Below are positions 1 to 6,719 of a stretch of 9,033 nt of DNA, one piece after another. The stretch covers positions 18,095 through 27,127 of the forward strand of contig DJEI01000057.1 in assembly GCA_002431865.1 (NCBI GenBank). The letters run 5' to 3'. The translations under genes were made by a program, and so were the position numbers. How positions within the stretch are numbered: the stretch's first letter is position 1; every line of letters starts with the position of its first letter. The notes beneath the pieces were generated by a model that was not told the origin of the DNA, did no database searches, and saw only the letters and a list, made by a program, of their open reading frames with translations. The stretch comes from Lachnospiraceae bacterium UBA5902. GTDB taxonomy: Bacteria > Bacillota > Clostridia > Lachnospirales > Lachnospiraceae.

Positions 1-323
1 CGGAAATCGAAGAGACAGTGGAAGAAGCTGTCGAAGAAGAACCGGAGGCAGAGGAAGAAATCGAGGAGCCGGAGGCTGTAGAACCGGAGCCGGAGATGGA
101 AGCCGAACCAGAACCGGAAATCGAAGAGACAGTGGAAGAAACTGTGGAAGAAGAACCGGAAGCAGAGGAAGAAGTTGAAGAGCCAGAAGTTGTAGAACCG
201 GAGTGTGAAATTGAATCGGAGCCGGAGATGGAAACTGAGCCAGATCCGGAGATCGAGGAGACAACAGTGGAAGAAGTTGTTGAGGAAGAAATCGAGGAAA
301 CAGTGGAAGAACCGAAAGAGGAA
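1..323 (+). repeat. In-frame tandem repeat coding Glu/Pro tract (114-nt and 132-nt units)
   Basis: The DNA starting at base 1 recurs at 115 and, more diverged, at 247. The first spacing is 114 nt (38 codons). The second is 132 nt (44 codons), because unit 2 carries six extra codons near its CEIESE segment. The third unit is truncated and ends in the EETVEEPKEE stretch. Each unit opens with EIEET and the first two pass through EEEPEAEEE and EPEMEAEPEP-like blocks. All spacings are multiples of three, so unit gain or loss keeps the frame. The array probably continues left of the window. Confidence 0.8.
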
Positions 324-692
324 TTCCATGTAGCTCCGTTTACAACGAAACCGGAGAAGAAGAAGCTGGACTTCCCGGTATTTAAGTCATCGTTATTCCC
401 GGATTATCACAAAGAAGTGAAAGTCGTTGAGAACAATTTCAACGAGATCATGGAAGAAGCACAGGATAAGATGACAGAGAATATGCAGAAGGAAGAGCAG
501 ATGCAGAGAGAGGCAGAAGCGTTACTTGCATCACTTGGAATCAGCATAGACTCGATCCCGACAACACCAAAGGCTGAGAAAAAAGAAGAACAGCCGGTAC
601 AAAAAGGACCTTCACGAGATGATTTAAAAGCATCTTTGAAGATAGATTCTGTTAAGAAGAATTTGCTAAAACGTGTGAAAGAATACAGATAA
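1..692 (+). CDS. Glu/Pro-rich acidic repeat protein, C-terminal part (5' end outside window)
   Basis: This is the last 229 codons of a gene whose start lies left of the window. The frame is open from base 3, so the GTG at 18 is an internal valine, not a start. Visible residues 1-107 are almost only Glu, Pro, Val, Ala and Ile in imperfect tandem repeats, strongly acidic. From F108 the composition changes to a mixed domain: a Lys/Pro stretch, an LDFPVFKSSLFPDY segment, a predicted amphipathic helix running to about LLASLGIS, a Lys/Glu/Gln linker, and a basic tail ending KKNLLKRVKEYR. No signal peptide or membrane segment is visible in this part. I do not recognise the family. The gene ends 49 bases before the next one with no terminator between them, so the two are probably co-transcribed. 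A role as extended scaffold or partner of the helix-rich downstream protein is inference from composition and position only. Confidence 0.85.
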   Translation, partial: EIEETVEEAVEEEPEAEEEIEEPEAVEPEPEMEAEPEPEIEETVEETVEEEPEAEEEVEEPEVVEPECEIESEPEMETEPDPEIEETTVEEVVEEEIEETVEEPKEEFHVAPFTTKPEKKKLDFPVFKSSLFPDYHKEVKVVENNFNEIMEEAQDKMTENMQKEEQMQREAEALLASLGISIDSIPTTPKAEKKEEQPVQKGPSRDDLKASLKIDSVKKNLLKRVKEYR

Positions 693-700
693 TTCTTGAC

Positions 701-732
701 GAGAAGGTATGACCGAGAGAAGGTATGACTGA
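701..732 (+). repeat. 16-bp tandem duplication in the intergenic leader
   Basis: The unit GAGAAGGTATGACYGA occurs twice back to back (701-716 and 717-732), differing at one base (C or T at unit position 14). The second copy leads directly into the AAGGAGG ribosome site of the next gene. It fills much of the 49-base gap between the two genes. Each copy contains an ATG: the first (708) is followed within a few codons by a TGA, so neither looks like a real start. Confidence 0.8.
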
Positions 733-739
733 AAGGAGG
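732..739 (+). promoter_or_regulatory. Ribosome binding site that favours GTG 748 over ATG 742
   Basis: AAAGGAGG is a near-perfect anti-16S match. It lies only 2 bases before ATG 742 but 8 bases before the in-frame GTG at 748. The usual spacing of about 5-9 bases favours GTG 748. Both starts give the same protein apart from two residues. Confidence 0.7.
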
Positions 740-741
740 CA

Positions 742-3447
742 ATGGGAGTGGCTATTGATCAAAGAGAAGCATTGATTGCTGCGGTAAGAGCACAGGTAGA
801 AAAAGAGAAAGCTGCCAAGGCTGCAAAATTGAAAAAAGAGCAGGAAGCAATGCAATTGTCTGGGACTGCAGATGCGGGAGAAGCTGCAGCAGACCACAAT
901 AAGCCAAAATACAAAACTCTGTCAGCAGAAGAGCTTGCGAGAATCGAAGAGAAGAAGCGTCGTAAGAAGGCTGCAGAACTTGGTATTAAATTGGAGGATG
1001 AGGAACCAGAAGCGGCACCTGCGAAGGAAGGGCCAAAGAAGTCAAGTGACGAGGGACTTGGCATGAGTGTTGGCATTCAGGCAGATAAGTCTGGAAAATC
1101 CTTAGATAAACCAGCTGGTGGCGGACTTGGTGCGCCAGTGGGAGGCGGACTGTCTGGAGGAAAGACGGAAGGCAAAGGATTTGGAGGATTGGGTGGCAGC
1201 CTGGGAGCTACAGAACCATCCGGAGGTCTTGGACTCAATATTGACATGGGTAACAAGCAGGCAGAGAAGGTACCTGAGAAGAAAAAGACTCAGGATGATG
1301 AAAAGGCAAGATTGCGTCCTACAAAATTATCCGGTGCCAGTGGCAGTGTAAAGGTAATCAATGGGGATGATGCGGAAGACGAAGCATCCTTTACAAAACA
1401 GGGAAATACAACCATTATTTCCGATGGTGTAGAATGGAAAGCACAGGAGAAAAAATCATTCAAGAATGATGCAGATGATATTATCAGCATTGTGCCAAAT
1501 CGTAGTACTCCAACCAATGACGTAAAGAGTATGTATGATCTTGGTGATGAGGATGAGGATGCTCTGGGTGCAGAGATATCAAAGCTTGCGCAGTATGGAG
1601 ATGCCGAGAATAAGGCAGAGGAAGAAAAGAAAAAGGCGCAGGAAGAGATGGCGAAGAAGGCAGCAGAGGCAGAGGCAGCCAAGAAAAAGGCAGCCATTGA
1701 GGAAGCTGAGCGGAAAGAAGAAGCCAGAAGAAAGAAGCTGAAAGAGGCAGAAGAAAAGGCGGCTGCACAGGAGCGTAGAATCGCAGAAGCCGCAGCCAGA
1801 CAGCGTGCGGCAGCTGCAGCGGAGAAACGTGCAGCCGAGGAAGCCCGTATTAAGGCCGAAGAGGAAGAAAAGCGTAAGAAGGCTGAAGAAGCGCGTCTGA
1901 AAGCAGCTGAGGAAGCTCGTAGGAAAGCCGAAGAGGAAGCCAGAGCCAAGGCAAAGCAGGAGGCCTTGAAGAAGGCAGAAGAAGCAAAGAAGAAAGCCGA
2001 AGAAGCAAAACGTATTTTAGAACAGGCACAGAAGGCGGAAGAAGAAGCAACAAAGCGTGCAGAAGAGAACCGGAAACGTGCCGAGGAAGAAGCTAAGAAG
2101 AAAGCAGAGGCAGAGGCAAAGAAGAAAGCCGAAGAGGAAGCTCGTAAGAAGGCGGAGGCAGAAGCCAAGAAGAAGGCAGAGGCAGAGGCAAAGAAGAAAG
2201 CCGAAGAGGAAGCCCGTAAGAAGGCGGAAGCGGAAGCAAAGAAGAAAGCCGAAGAAGAAGCCCGTAAGAAGGCTGAGGAGGATGCAAAGAAAGCAGCGGA
2301 AGAAGCCCGTAAGAAAGCCGAAGAGGCTATGCGTATCTTAGAAGAAGCGAAGAAGGCTGAAGAGGCAGCGTTAAAGGCAGCCGAGGAAGCCCGTAAGAAG
2401 GCTGAAGCAGATGCAAAGAAGGCAGCAGAAGAAGCCGCAAAGGCAAAGGCTGAGGAAGAGAAACGTAAGAAGGCAGAGGCAGAAGCCAAGAAGAAGGCAG
2501 AGGCGGAAGCAAAGAAGAAAGCCGAAGAGGAAGCCAAGAAGAAGGCAGCGGAAGAACTTGCTGCAAAGGCAGAAGAGGAGGCTCGCAAGAAGGCAGCCGA
2601 GGAAGCAGCAAAGGCAGAGGCGGAAGCAAAGGCGAAGGCTGAGGAAGCTCGCAAGATCTTAGAGGCTGCAAAGAAGGCAGAAGAGGAAGCACTGAAGGCG
2701 GCAGAGCAGGCAGACAGCATTCAGATCGACCTGACACAGCCGGCGGAGGAAGGAAAACTTCCACTTGCTGCATCTTACCTTGAAAAGTATACAAAGATGG
2801 AGAAAACTGGAAAGAGTCTTGTGGATACATTCAATGCCATTACTGTCAATCAGGAGAACCGTAACGTATGCATGATGGGTGATCACGGATTTGGTCTGAC
2901 CAGTGTTGGAGAAGATTTCGCAAGAAGCTTCTATGATATGGGAATCTGCAAGGCGAAGACAATTGCGAAAATCAAGGCACAGGCATTGAACAAGGTAAAA
3001 CTTGCAGATGCAATGTCAAAGCTTGCTGGTGGATGCATGGTTGTTGAAAATGCAGGCCTGATTGCACCAGATAAGCTGACGGAGCTGATGAAGCTTACTG
3101 CCAAGGATGCAAACGATGTTGTAGTCATCCTGACGGGTGCAACAGAGTCCATCAACCGCTTGTTTGGAGCAACTGGAGATGCAAAGGACAAATTCACACA
3201 TCAGATCAATATGGAAGGCATTTCTACACAGGATATGCTTGCGATTGCAAAGGGATATTTCAAACAGCAGGGATTCAAGACAGATGATTCAGTAGAGGGT
3301 ACTGTGAAGAATCTCTTGATGGCAATGGAGTCAGGAAACATTGACCGTATGCTCAAGGCTTGCGATGAAGCAATGCTCAAATGCGACGACCGTGAAAAGG
3401 CAAAAGGTTCCAGCCGGAAATATTTACTAAGCGAAGATTTTAAATAA
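742..3447 (+). CDS. Long charged-helix protein with C-terminal degenerate AAA+ (CbbX/SpoVK-like) domain
   Basis: The protein has 901 residues from ATG 742, or 899 from the better-spaced GTG 748; numbering here is from 742. In order: a Lys/Ala/Glu-rich N-terminal helix (to about 100); a Gly-rich segment with GGGLGAPVGGGL (about 105-170); an acidic, probably flexible linker (about 175-286); a Lys/Glu/Ala helix (about 287-657) with few hydrophobic residues, resembling single alpha-helix domains; and a globular domain (about 665-901). The last follows the CbbX/SpoVK AAA+ layout: GDHGFGLT (713-720) at the Walker A site, CMVVEN (765-770) at Walker B, VVVILTGATE at sensor 1, an AKDKF segment at the usual LxSRF position, and SGNIDR (864-869) at sensor 2. 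The Walker A lysine is Leu719 and the Walker B Asp-Glu is Glu769-Asn770, so ATP hydrolysis is unlikely. No signal peptide or membrane segment is seen, so it is probably cytoplasmic. It follows the Glu/Pro-rich gene and is closed by a terminator. The AAA+ assignment is my pattern match; the function is unknown. Confidence 0.9.
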   Translation: MGVAIDQREALIAAVRAQVEKEKAAKAAKLKKEQEAMQLSGTADAGEAAADHNKPKYKTLSAEELARIEEKKRRKKAAELGIKLEDEEPEAAPAKEGPKKSSDEGLGMSVGIQADKSGKSLDKPAGGGLGAPVGGGLSGGKTEGKGFGGLGGSLGATEPSGGLGLNIDMGNKQAEKVPEKKKTQDDEKARLRPTKLSGASGSVKVINGDDAEDEASFTKQGNTTIISDGVEWKAQEKKSFKNDADDIISIVPNRSTPTNDVKSMYDLGDEDEDALGAEISKLAQYGDAENKAEEEKKKAQEEMAKKAAEAEAAKKKAAIEEAERKEEARRKKLKEAEEKAAAQERRIAEAAARQRAAAAAEKRAAEEARIKAEEEEKRKKAEEARLKAAEEARRKAEEEARAKAKQEALKKAEEAKKKAEEAKRILEQAQKAEEEATKRAEENRKRAEEEAKKKAEAEAKKKAEEEARKKAEAEAKKKAEAEAKKKAEEEARKKAEAEAKKKAEEEARKKAEEDAKKAAEEARKKAEEAMRILEEAKKAEEAALKAAEEARKKAEADAKKAAEEAAKAKAEEEKRKKAEAEAKKKAEAEAKKKAEEEAKKKAAEELAAKAEEEARKKAAEEAAKAEAEAKAKAEEARKILEAAKKAEEEALKAAEQADSIQIDLTQPAEEGKLPLAASYLEKYTKMEKTGKSLVDTFNAITVNQENRNVCMMGDHGFGLTSVGEDFARSFYDMGICKAKTIAKIKAQALNKVKLADAMSKLAGGCMVVENAGLIAPDKLTELMKLTAKDANDVVVILTGATESINRLFGATGDAKDKFTHQINMEGISTQDMLAIAKGYFKQQGFKTDDSVEGTVKNLLMAMESGNIDRMLKACDEAMLKCDDREKAKGSSRKYLLSEDFK
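1690..2715 (+). repeat. 107-residue (321-nt) super-repeat in the charged helix
   Basis: The marker [R/K]ILE followed by xAxKAEE begins at codons 424, 531 and 638 (bases 2011, 2332 and 2653), exactly 107 codons apart both times. Copies 424-530 and 531-637 align without gaps, with about 79 of 107 identical residues by hand count. Low complexity inflates that figure. An older copy (317-423) is recognisable at its ends (AAIEEAERKEE at the start, EEAKKKAEEAK at the end). A fourth, partial copy runs from 638 to about 657, where the helix stops. Confidence 0.7.
2083..2298 (+). repeat. Nine consecutive 8-residue (24-nt) charge blocks
   Basis: Codons 448-519 are nine unbroken octads of the form E[E/A][E/D]A[K/R]K[K/A]A. 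Glu at positions 1-3 faces Lys/Arg at positions 5-7, giving i to i+4 salt bridges, with Ala every fourth residue. The period is neither the heptad nor the 11-residue repeat of coiled coils, which favours a stable single helix. At DNA level the similarity is higher than coding demands: a block beginning GCAGAGGCAGAGGCAAAG at 2104 recurs at 2176, and in diverged form at 2224, offsets that are multiples of 24. Confidence 0.8.
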
Positions 3448-3463
3448 CCGTTGAAAAAATCAG

Positions 3464-3496
3464 AGCCGATGCTTATAATTTAAGCATCGGCTTTTT
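3464..3496 (+). terminator. Rho-independent terminator after the pseudo-AAA+ gene
   Basis: A perfect 12-bp inverted repeat, AGCCGATGCTTA (3464-3475) with TAAGCATCGGCT (3481-3492), encloses a 5-base loop and is followed by a run of T (3492-3496). It begins 16 bases after the stop codon. It separates the left gene pair from the MreB gene, so the latter should have its own promoter in 3497-3556 or depend on read-through. Confidence 0.9.
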
Positions 3497-3556
3497 GTGT
3501 GATAAGCTGATAGACGGGATGATAAATAAGAAACCAGAAGATAAGAGGTATAAAAC

Positions 3557-4558
3557 GTGGTAAATATAGATATCGGTATAGACCTTGGAACATCGAACAC
3601 GGTCATATACATAAAAGACAAAGGAATCGTAGTGAATCAGCCATCGGTGGTCGCATATGAGGCAAAGAGCAAAAAGATCATTGCGGTTGGAAATAAAGCG
3701 AAAAAGATGCTTGGAAAAACACCAGAGGATATCGAGGTGACACGCCCAATCCGAAATGGCGTTATTTCGGATTATATTATGACGGAACGTATGCTTAAAA
3801 TCTATGTCAAGTCAGCCATTGCAAAACGGAAGATATGGGGCAAGCCAAACATCTGCGTCTGTGTACCAAGTGGTGTCACGGATGTACAGCGCCGTGCGGC
3901 GTGTGATGCAGTATACAGGACCGGCGCAAAGAATGTGTATGTGCTTGAGGAACCGTTTGCAGCAGCTATCGGTGCGGGAGTAGATATTGAATCGGCAGTT
4001 GGCGCGATGGTTGTGGATATTGGTGCAGGAACAACGGATATTGCAATCGTAGCAAGGGGCGGCGTACAGCACAGCAGTTCCATCAAGATTGGTGGCGATG
4101 ATTTTGATGAGGCAATCATCCGTTATATGCGGAAGCGTCACAATGTGCTGCTTGGCGAAAGCTCTGCTGAGCAGTTGAAGAAGGATATTGGTTCTGTGTA
4201 TCCGCGGGAGCAGGATGCAATCGGCTATGCACGGGGAAAGGAACTGGTGCGTGGACTCCCGACGAAGATGGCGGTCAAATCATCTGAAATGATTGAGGCG
4301 TGTCAGGAGGAGACAGATCAGATCTTAGATTCAATCCGGGAGATGCTGGAAGGGGCACCACCAGAGTTAGTTTCTGATATTTCGGAGCATGGTATTATTC
4401 TTGCCGGGGGCGGAAGCAAAATTTTTGGTATGGACAAGCTGATTATGGATAAGATAGGGGTTCCGGTTGTGAATATTAAGAACCCGGATCAGGTTGTTGC
4501 GACAGGTGCCGGAACGGCACATTATTATATCAAGGACGGAAGAACCTTGGAAGAGTAA
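3557..4558 (+). CDS. mreB: MreB-family actin-like cell-shape protein
   Basis: This bacterial actin homologue would polymerise with ATP on the inner face of the membrane and guide the cell-wall elongation machinery. At 333 residues it has the usual MreB length. Visible motifs are phosphate-1 DLGTSNT (9-15), LEEPFAAAIGAG (130-141) with the conserved catalytic-type Glu132, phosphate-2 DIGAGTTD (154-161), and the adenosine motif AGGGS (283-287). The usual second Gly of DIGGGTT is Ala157. Ile93-Trp94 fall where the membrane-inserting hydrophobic loop of MreB is expected. The GTG start is 8 bases after AAGAGG. No mreC or mreD is nearby; a radical SAM gene follows 18 bases after the stop. Other MreB-like paralogues (Mbl, MreBH) cannot be told apart here, so the symbol marks the family. 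Confidence 0.9.
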   Translation: MVNIDIGIDLGTSNTVIYIKDKGIVVNQPSVVAYEAKSKKIIAVGNKAKKMLGKTPEDIEVTRPIRNGVISDYIMTERMLKIYVKSAIAKRKIWGKPNICVCVPSGVTDVQRRAACDAVYRTGAKNVYVLEEPFAAAIGAGVDIESAVGAMVVDIGAGTTDIAIVARGGVQHSSSIKIGGDDFDEAIIRYMRKRHNVLLGESSAEQLKKDIGSVYPREQDAIGYARGKELVRGLPTKMAVKSSEMIEACQEETDQILDSIREMLEGAPPELVSDISEHGIILAGGGSKIFGMDKLIMDKIGVPVVNIKNPDQVVATGAGTAHYYIKDGRTLEE

Positions 4559-4576
4559 AAGACAGGATAAAAATAC

Positions 4577-6604
4577 GTGGAAAATAAGAAGAAAACATTG
4601 CGTGAACATGGCGTGGAGTATGTCTATGGTGAGCGGTTCCTCCCACTCACGCAGAAGGAAATGCAATTAAAGGGCTGGGAACAGCCAGACTTTGTTTATG
4701 TGATCGGAGACGCCTATGTGGATCATCCATCCTTTGGACCGGCGATCATCAGCCGTGTGTTAGAGGCGCATGGATACAAAGTGGCAATCATTTCACAGCC
4801 AGACTGGAAAGATGAAAATTCGATTGCAATCTATGGCAGGCCAAAGCTTGCCTTTTTAGTGTGCGCCGGAAATATGGATTCGATGGTGAATCATTACACG
4901 GTATCCAAGAAGAAACGACATACAGATGCCTACACTCCGGGGGGCGAGATGGGAAAACGACCGGATTATGCGACAATCGTTTACTGCAATTTGATCCGGA
5001 AAAAATACAAGGATGCGGCAATTGTGGCAGGTGGTATCGAAGCAAGCTTGCGCCGGCTGGCACATTATGATTACTGGTCCAATAAGCTGAAACATTCGAT
5101 TCTCGTTGATGCACAGGCGGATATTGTAATCTATGGCATGGGCGAGCACGCGATCGTGGAGGTTGCAGATGCGCTGCAAAGCGGCATTGATATCAAGGAT
5201 CTTAGTTTTATTCATGGAACAGTCTACAAAGCAAGAAATCTGGAGCATCTGTATGAAGACTATATTGAACTTCCGTCGTATGACGCGTTGCAGGAAGACA
5301 AATTAAATTACGCGCGAAGCTTCAAGATACAATACGATAATACGGATCATATCACAGCGAAGATTCTGGTAGAAAAATATAAGGACTATCAATATGTGAT
5401 CCAGAATCCACCGGCGGAACCGCTGACGGAGCAGGAGATGGACGGGGTGTATGCGCTTCCATATGCGAAGACGTATCATCCAATTTATGATGCACAGGGA
5501 GGAATCCCTGCGATATCGGAGATCAAATTCTCACTGGTCAGCAATCGGGGGTGCTTTGGAGGATGCAGCTTCTGCGCACTTACGTTTCATCAGGGACGGA
5601 CATTGCAGACACGCAGCCATGCATCGATTATAGAAGAGGCAAAGGAAATGACAAAAGATCCGGATTTCAAGGGCTATATCCACGATGTGGGAGGCCCGAC
5701 GGCGAATTTCCGGCAGCGCGCCTGCAAGAAACAGGAGAGATATGGCGTCTGTGCGAACCGCCAGTGCTTATTTCCAAAGCCGTGTCCGAATCTGATCGTG
5801 GATCATTCGGATTATCTGAAGCTGCTGCGGGAGCTTCGGAGTCTGCCGAAGGTGAAGAAGGTATTTATCCGTTCAGGTATCCGGTTTGACTATCTGATGG
5901 CGGACAAGGACGACACATTCTTCCGGGAGCTTTGTAAATACCATGTCAGCGGACAGTTAAAGGTGGCACCGGAGCATATTTCGGACAAGGTGCTGATGAA
6001 GCTTGGTAAGCCGGAAAATGCAGTCTTTCAGGCGTTTTGTAAGAAATACAAACGGATCAATGAGGAACTTGGCTTGAAGCAGTATATGGTACCGTATCTC
6101 ATGTCGTCACATCCGGGTTCCGCCTTGAAAGAAGCAGTGGAACTGGCGGAATATCTGCGGGATCTGGGTTATATGCCGGAACAGGTGCAGGATTTCTATC
6201 CGACACCTTCGACGATATCAACCTGCATGTATTACACTGGCGTGGATCCGCGGACGATGGAGAAAGTGTATGTGCCGAATTCCCCGCATGAAAAAGCGAT
6301 GCAGCGGGCATTGATCCAGTACCGGAATCCGGATAATTACGATCTGGTGCACGAGGCACTTGTGAAAGCGGGAAGGACAGATCTGATCGGGTTCGATAAG
6401 AACTGTCTGATTAAACCACGGAAGATGAAGAATGGCGCAAATGAGAAAAAATCTCAATATGGCGCATCGAATAAACAATCTGGAAATCGTTCGACTGTGC
6501 AGCATAAAAATTTTGCGCAGAAGCAGGGACAAAAACAGAAGCCGCAAATGAATACAAAAAACAAAAAAAGTATACGCAATGTACATAAAAAGAAACAAAA
6601 GTAA
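4577..6604 (+). CDS. ygiQ: YgiQ-family (UPF0313) radical SAM protein
   Basis: This 675-residue protein belongs to the YgiQ family of radical S-adenosylmethionine proteins, whose substrate is not established. The N-terminal half has the family's typical stretches: [44 protein letters not shown] and [16 protein letters not shown]. The radical SAM core starts near residue 318, with Cys326, Cys330 and Cys333 (CxxxCxxC) to hold the 4Fe-4S cluster that cleaves SAM. A second cysteine group follows in [17 protein letters not shown], normal for this family. The last 55 or so residues are a Lys/Asn/Gln-rich basic, probably disordered tail. The start is GTG with a weak AGGA site 9 bases upstream, 18 bases after the MreB stop, so co-transcription or translational coupling is likely. 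Arginine CGG and other codons avoided in the downstream butyrate genes are common here. Confidence 0.92.
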   Translation: MENKKKTLREHGVEYVYGERFLPLTQKEMQLKGWEQPDFVYVIGDAYVDHPSFGPAIISRVLEAHGYKVAIISQPDWKDENSIAIYGRPKLAFLVCAGNMDSMVNHYTVSKKKRHTDAYTPGGEMGKRPDYATIVYCNLIRKKYKDAAIVAGGIEASLRRLAHYDYWSNKLKHSILVDAQADIVIYGMGEHAIVEVADALQSGIDIKDLSFIHGTVYKARNLEHLYEDYIELPSYDALQEDKLNYARSFKIQYDNTDHITAKILVEKYKDYQYVIQNPPAEPLTEQEMDGVYALPYAKTYHPIYDAQGGIPAISEIKFSLVSNRGCFGGCSFCALTFHQGRTLQTRSHASIIEEAKEMTKDPDFKGYIHDVGGPTANFRQRACKKQERYGVCANRQCLFPKPCPNLIVDHSDYLKLLRELRSLPKVKKVFIRSGIRFDYLMADKDDTFFRELCKYHVSGQLKVAPEHISDKVLMKLGKPENAVFQAFCKKYKRINEELGLKQYMVPYLMSSHPGSALKEAVELAEYLRDLGYMPEQVQDFYPTPSTISTCMYYTGVDPRTMEKVYVPNSPHEKAMQRALIQYRNPDNYDLVHEALVKAGRTDLIGFDKNCLIKPRKMKNGANEKKSQYGASNKQSGNRSTVQHKNFAQKQGQKQKPQMNTKNKKSIRNVHKKKQK

Positions 6605-6626
6605 GGGTTTCTTTTATTGCGAAACC
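6588..6626 (+). terminator. Possible weak terminator / alternative hairpins after ygiQ
   Basis: AAAAGAAAC (6588-6596) can pair with GTTTCTTTT (6607-6615), a 9-bp but AT-rich stem spanning the stop codon and ending in a short T run. GGTTTC (6606-6611) can instead pair with GAAACC (6621-6626). The two structures share bases and exclude each other. Both stems are weak and the T run is broken, so termination here is only a possibility. Confidence 0.3.
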
Positions 6627-6645
6627 ATGGAAATTATGATATTAT
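6617..6645 (+). promoter_or_regulatory. Sigma-A-type promoter with extended -10 for the butyrate cluster
   Basis: TTGCGA (6617-6622, four of six to TTGACA), a 17-base spacer, and TATTAT (6640-6645, five of six to TATAAT) preceded by TGA at 6637-6639, which supplies the extended -10 TGn. Transcription should start near 6652 and leave a leader of about 68 bases before the thiolase ATG. This is a sequence prediction only. Confidence 0.6.
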
Positions 6646-6686
6646 CTATCTAAGCGTGTCGACATATGCATGATCGGCACAGATAG
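6646..6686 (+). promoter_or_regulatory. Dyad at the expected transcript start / leader of thl
   Basis: CTATCT (6646-6651) is complementary to AGATAG (6681-6686), and inside it GTGTCG (6656-6661) pairs with CGGCAC (6675-6680) with one G-U pair. The 13-base loop and neighbouring bases contain the palindromes TGTCGACA (6657-6664) and ATGCAT (6666-6671). It could be an operator just downstream of the -10 or a 5' leader hairpin. No known operator consensus was recognised; the Rex-type TTGTTAA half-site is absent. Confidence 0.4.
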
Positions 6687-6703
6687 AAACAATAAAACGA
6701 AAT

Positions 6704-6708
6704 GGAGG
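6704..6708 (+). promoter_or_regulatory. Ribosome binding site that fixes the thiolase start at 6720
   Basis: GGAGG lies 11 bases before ATG 6720. An upstream in-frame ATG at 6702 overlaps this site and would add only six residues with no ribosome site of its own. Starting at 6720 gives [13 protein letters not shown], the normal thiolase N-terminus. Confidence 0.85.
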
Positions 6709-6719
6709 AAAATTTCAAC

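Noticed and set aside
18..20. GTG as start of the first gene
   Set aside because: The same frame is open to the left edge and the repeat unit continues through it, so this codon is an internal valine.
696..729. Promoter for the helix/pseudo-AAA+ gene (TTGACG with TATGAC)
   Set aside because: TTGACG resembles a -35, but the TATGAC copies lie 6 or 22 bases away, outside a working spacing.
1290..2720. Long open frame (476 codons) on the - strand, rich in Ala, Ser and Phe
   Set aside because: It is the mirror of the Lys/Glu/Ala repeat on the + strand: AAG, GAA and GCN codons read backwards give Phe, Ser and Ala with no stops. It has no ribosome site or recognisable domain.
742..3447. TolA-like or colicin-uptake protein because of the KAEEEA repeats
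   Set aside because: TolA needs an N-terminal membrane anchor and a TolA C-terminal domain in a Gram-negative envelope. Neither is visible, and the C-terminus is AAA+-like.
3495..3527. Promoter for the MreB gene (TTGTGT with GATAAA)
   Set aside because: A 20-base spacer and poor hexamer matches. A promoter is expected in this gap but I could not identify it.
6646..6719. Riboswitch or Rex operator in the thl leader
   Set aside because: The leader is short (about 68 bases), shows no known riboswitch core, and has no TTGTTAA-type half-sites.
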